Below are positions 14,272 to 15,660 of a DNA stretch of 15,660 nucleotides, in pieces. Position 1 is the first letter of the stretch. Each line of letters opens with the position of its first letter. Source of the stretch: Chloroflexota bacterium (lineage in GTDB: Bacteria; Chloroflexota; UBA6077); the NCBI GenBank assembly GCA_021788565.1, contig JAJYKO010000034.1, positions 1-15,660 on the forward strand, given 5' to 3'. The position numbers and the translations under genes are program-made. The notes beneath the pieces are model-generated. The model saw nothing but the letters and a program-made list of their open reading frames with translations, was not told where the DNA came from and did no database searches.

Positions 14272-14450
14272 CTCTTCCTCCTGCGGCCTACGCACATCCC
14301 CCTCGTGCACAGCCCGTTGCCGGACTCCAGGCAAGCCACACGCCCGCCTGAGGACCAGGCGGGCGTGCAGTGGCGGATTTCCGCACCGTGCGGGCAGCCG
14401 ACGGCACCGCCTGCCACCCAGGATCTCATCTGGCAGCATATAACGCTGCT
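14272..14450 (-). promoter_or_regulatory. Highly structured 179-nt putative leader RNA / small RNA
   Basis: Predicted transcript from about 14450 to the ATG at 14271. In transcript order: GCAGC-GTTATAT-GCTGC (about 14449-14433); CTGCCA...TGGCAG closing a 14-nt loop (about 14436-14411), which competes with the first; CCGCA-CGG-TGCGG (about 14393-14381), alternative to GCGG-AAAT-CCGC (about 14384-14373); a perfect 12-bp stem CACGCCCGCCTG-loop GTCCT-CAGGCGGGCGTG (14367-14339); and TTGCC...GGCAA (about 14334-14317). AGGAGG follows just before the ATG. The mutually exclusive stems look like a switch. There is no U-run after the 12-bp stem, so control by termination is not obvious. It matches no RNA family I know. 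Confidence 0.5.
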
Positions 14451-14456
14451 AAAGTT

Positions 14457-14484
14457 AGTATACGCCGGTTCATGAAGCTGTCAA
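14457..14484 (-). promoter_or_regulatory. Near-consensus sigma70 promoter of the structured leader
   Basis: On the minus strand a perfect TTGACA (14479-14484) and TATACT (14457-14462) are 16 bases apart. The start would fall near A14450, exactly at the first hairpin of the leader. With the promoter at 9044-9073 it is one of the two strongest promoters in the window. Confidence 0.72.
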
Positions 14485-14526
14485 TGACTTGATCGGGGCA
14501 AGTGATTTCGAAATGTTCATCGTTCT

Positions 14527-14559
14527 GCTCACCACGGCTAAAGATGCTCCGCGGTGAGC
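14527..14559 (-). terminator. Terminator-like hairpin after the UroD-like gene
   Basis: GCTCACC-A-CGG pairs with CCG-C-GGTGAGC: ten pairs with one A/C mismatch and an 11-base loop. It begins 27 bases after the stop codon at 14586. No T-run follows, so termination efficiency is uncertain. It lies just upstream of the promoter at 14457-14484 and may insulate it. Confidence 0.45.
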
Positions 14560-14585
14560 GCCTTATCGCTCCATCGGGATCAGTG

Positions 14586-15635
14586 TCAAAGCAGGGCGTC
14601 CAGCACGTCTCCGGCCTCCGCTGGAGTATCACAACGACAGAACAGGGCAAGGCCTCGGGCGGGCAGGGACTTCATCATCTCACTGACCGCCGGGACGGGG
14701 ATGATGCCATGGACGATGAGCGGCTTCCGCTCCAGAATCTGGCCCATCAGCGAAAGGTAGGGCAGCAGGTCCTCCCCATAGTCAGGGGTGATCTCGATTG
14801 CGGCGATTTCGTCGACCTCCAGCAGGTTGGGCACCGTGTGCAGCTGCGCGGAGTGCAAATGCAGGATCGTGTAGGGAAACCGTCGACCCATTGCGCGGTG
14901 GAGCGGAACCACGAACCGTTTGTGCGTCGCGAGCGACGTCATGAAACTGAGATCCTCGGCTGTTTCCACCATCTTGCCAGGCGCCCAGAACCAGCGCAGC
15001 GTCCCGACACGCCCATCAAGATACGGTGCTTCCATCGCGAAGAGGGCATCCGAGACTTCCGAGCAGAGTCCTACGCACCGCTCTCCCAGGGCGGCGAGTT
15101 CGACAGGATGGTCGTAGATGTCCAGGGCGAGCCGTTCCTGGCCTCGGAGCTCCATCATCATGTCGACCGGACCGGTCATCAAGTGCCCGAGCCCGACCGG
15201 ATAGCGGCCTCCGGACTTCTCCCTGATGGCACGGATGAGCCGCACCAATAGCTGAAACCAGCGGTTGGATCTGTCGAAACTCACGCTCTCCAGCTGGCTC
15301 CATTCCGTTAGAACAGGCAGTGACCAGAGGTTGTCCCCGTTTCTCTCGACGGAGCAGCCGGCGATGGCCAGGTGCCATGGGAAGGCCCACAGGGGATTGG
15401 CACACCACATGGCGTCGCCGCAGACTCCGCGCCACTGCTCCCACTCCTCTTCCATCTCGCGCACATTCTCTTCAACGTCCAGATCCCCCGGGGACAGGAC
15501 ACCGTGACTGCGCACAGCACGCACCGACGGAATGGTGGCGATGGTAGTGCCGATCATCGGTCGATCGGTCTCCCCCCGCAGCCAAAAGGCCCGGAATCTG
15601 TCAACCTTGTCACGATCAGAGATCACATGAGGCAC
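14586..15635 (-). CDS. Uroporphyrinogen decarboxylase-like (UroD/MtaA superfamily) protein
   Basis: About 349 residues from GTG 15635, which has GAGG eight bases upstream. The frame stays open to the window edge, so a start further upstream is possible. The opening DKVDRFRAFWLRGETDRPMIG, the central GHLMTGPVDMMMELRGQERLALDIYDHPVELAALGERC and the later TILHLHSAQLHTVPNLLEVDEIAAIEI-type strand match the TIM-barrel UroD superfamily, as seen in corrinoid methyltransferase relatives and many uncharacterised enzymes. Where MtaA-type methyltransferases have a zinc motif HxC, this protein has LHLHS, so cobamide-dependent methyl transfer of that type is doubtful. True heme-pathway HemE is also unlikely, given the divergent sequence and the lack of heme genes nearby. 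Cytoplasmic; substrate unknown. Confidence 0.8.
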   Translation of the reverse strand: MPHVISDRDKVDRFRAFWLRGETDRPMIGTTIATIPSVRAVRSHGVLSPGDLDVEENVREMEEEWEQWRGVCGDAMWCANPLWAFPWHLAIAGCSVERNGDNLWSLPVLTEWSQLESVSFDRSNRWFQLLVRLIRAIREKSGGRYPVGLGHLMTGPVDMMMELRGQERLALDIYDHPVELAALGERCVGLCSEVSDALFAMEAPYLDGRVGTLRWFWAPGKMVETAEDLSFMTSLATHKRFVVPLHRAMGRRFPYTILHLHSAQLHTVPNLLEVDEIAAIEITPDYGEDLLPYLSLMGQILERKPLIVHGIIPVPAVSEMMKSLPARGLALFCRCDTPAEAGDVLDALL

Positions 15636-15660
15636 GCAGATAACCTCGAGCGGGATGTCA

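Noticed and set aside
14367..14382. Resemblance to the cobalamin riboswitch (AAATCCGCCACTGC on the minus strand)
   Set aside because: Only this short string matches; I cannot place the other conserved blocks of the cobalamin element. A cmsearch with the cobalamin model would settle it.
14272..14439. 56-residue Arg-rich extension of the 81-residue protein
   Set aside because: It overlaps the palindromic leader, has no ribosome-binding site, and lies only about 12 bases after the predicted transcript start. The internal ATG at 14271 has an ideal site.
1..15660. CRISPR array, insertion sequence, phage or toxin-antitoxin module
   Set aside because: No regularly spaced direct repeats, transposase, integrase, phage structural protein or recognisable toxin-antitoxin pair was found. 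The two small proteins at 13576-14271 are too far apart (231 bp) and do not look like a toxin-antitoxin pair.

Overview
The window is GC-rich, densely coding bacterial chromosome. I think it comes from a member of the Chloroflexota or a similar environmental phylum, with moderate confidence. The main clue is the C-terminal module of the cytochrome (GLLVWRK...TFTDG..TW...GLQ), which I associate with secreted Chloroflexota proteins. Supporting clues are a divergent uroporphyrinogen-decarboxylase-like protein, a PrkA kinase, and a palindromic repeat of the kind that translates as GEAPAEP. No phage, plasmid, insertion sequence or CRISPR signature is visible.

Layout. 1-367 (minus) is the N-terminal part of a phosphoesterase-family lipoprotein. 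473-594 is a 122-bp palindromic repeat. 630-2424 (minus) is a two-gene unit, an SDR oxidoreductase followed by a D-2-hydroxyacid dehydrogenase. It diverges from a zinc-dependent alcohol/polyol dehydrogenase at 2568-3593 (plus). Together the three look like a small catabolic cluster for a sugar, polyol or hydroxy acid. Between the divergent genes lies a good sigma70-type promoter with a palindrome in its spacer. 3682-5859 (minus) is an export operon: a two-domain c-type cytochrome followed 18 bp later by a secreted parallel beta-helix protein. The cytochrome ribosome-binding site is perfectly complementary to an upstream segment.

6032-8921 (minus) is a NarX/NarL-like two-component pair: a Cache-HAMP-GAF-HisKA_3 kinase overlapping its LuxR-type regulator, with a strong promoter at 9044-9073 and a terminator at 5993-6019. 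Divergent from it, across about 0.7 kb of hairpin-rich non-coding DNA, is prkA (9654-11636, plus), encoding a serine protein kinase with an AAA-like ATPase domain. Convergent with prkA is a PAS-PAS histidine-kinase homologue (11685-13316, minus). Its phosphoacceptor His is Gln and its G2 ATP-lid glycines are mostly lost, so it looks like a pseudokinase. The 6.0-13.3 kb stretch is therefore a signalling island.

13576-15635 (minus) holds two small proteins of unknown function and a uroporphyrinogen-decarboxylase-like protein. The 81-residue protein lies behind a near-consensus promoter (TTGACA-16-TATACT) and a predicted leader of about 179 nt containing several hairpins. Together with the pseudokinase and the cytochrome leader, this is the best candidate here for something undescribed.

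All functional calls come from motifs read by eye. No similarity search, structure prediction or covariance search was run.
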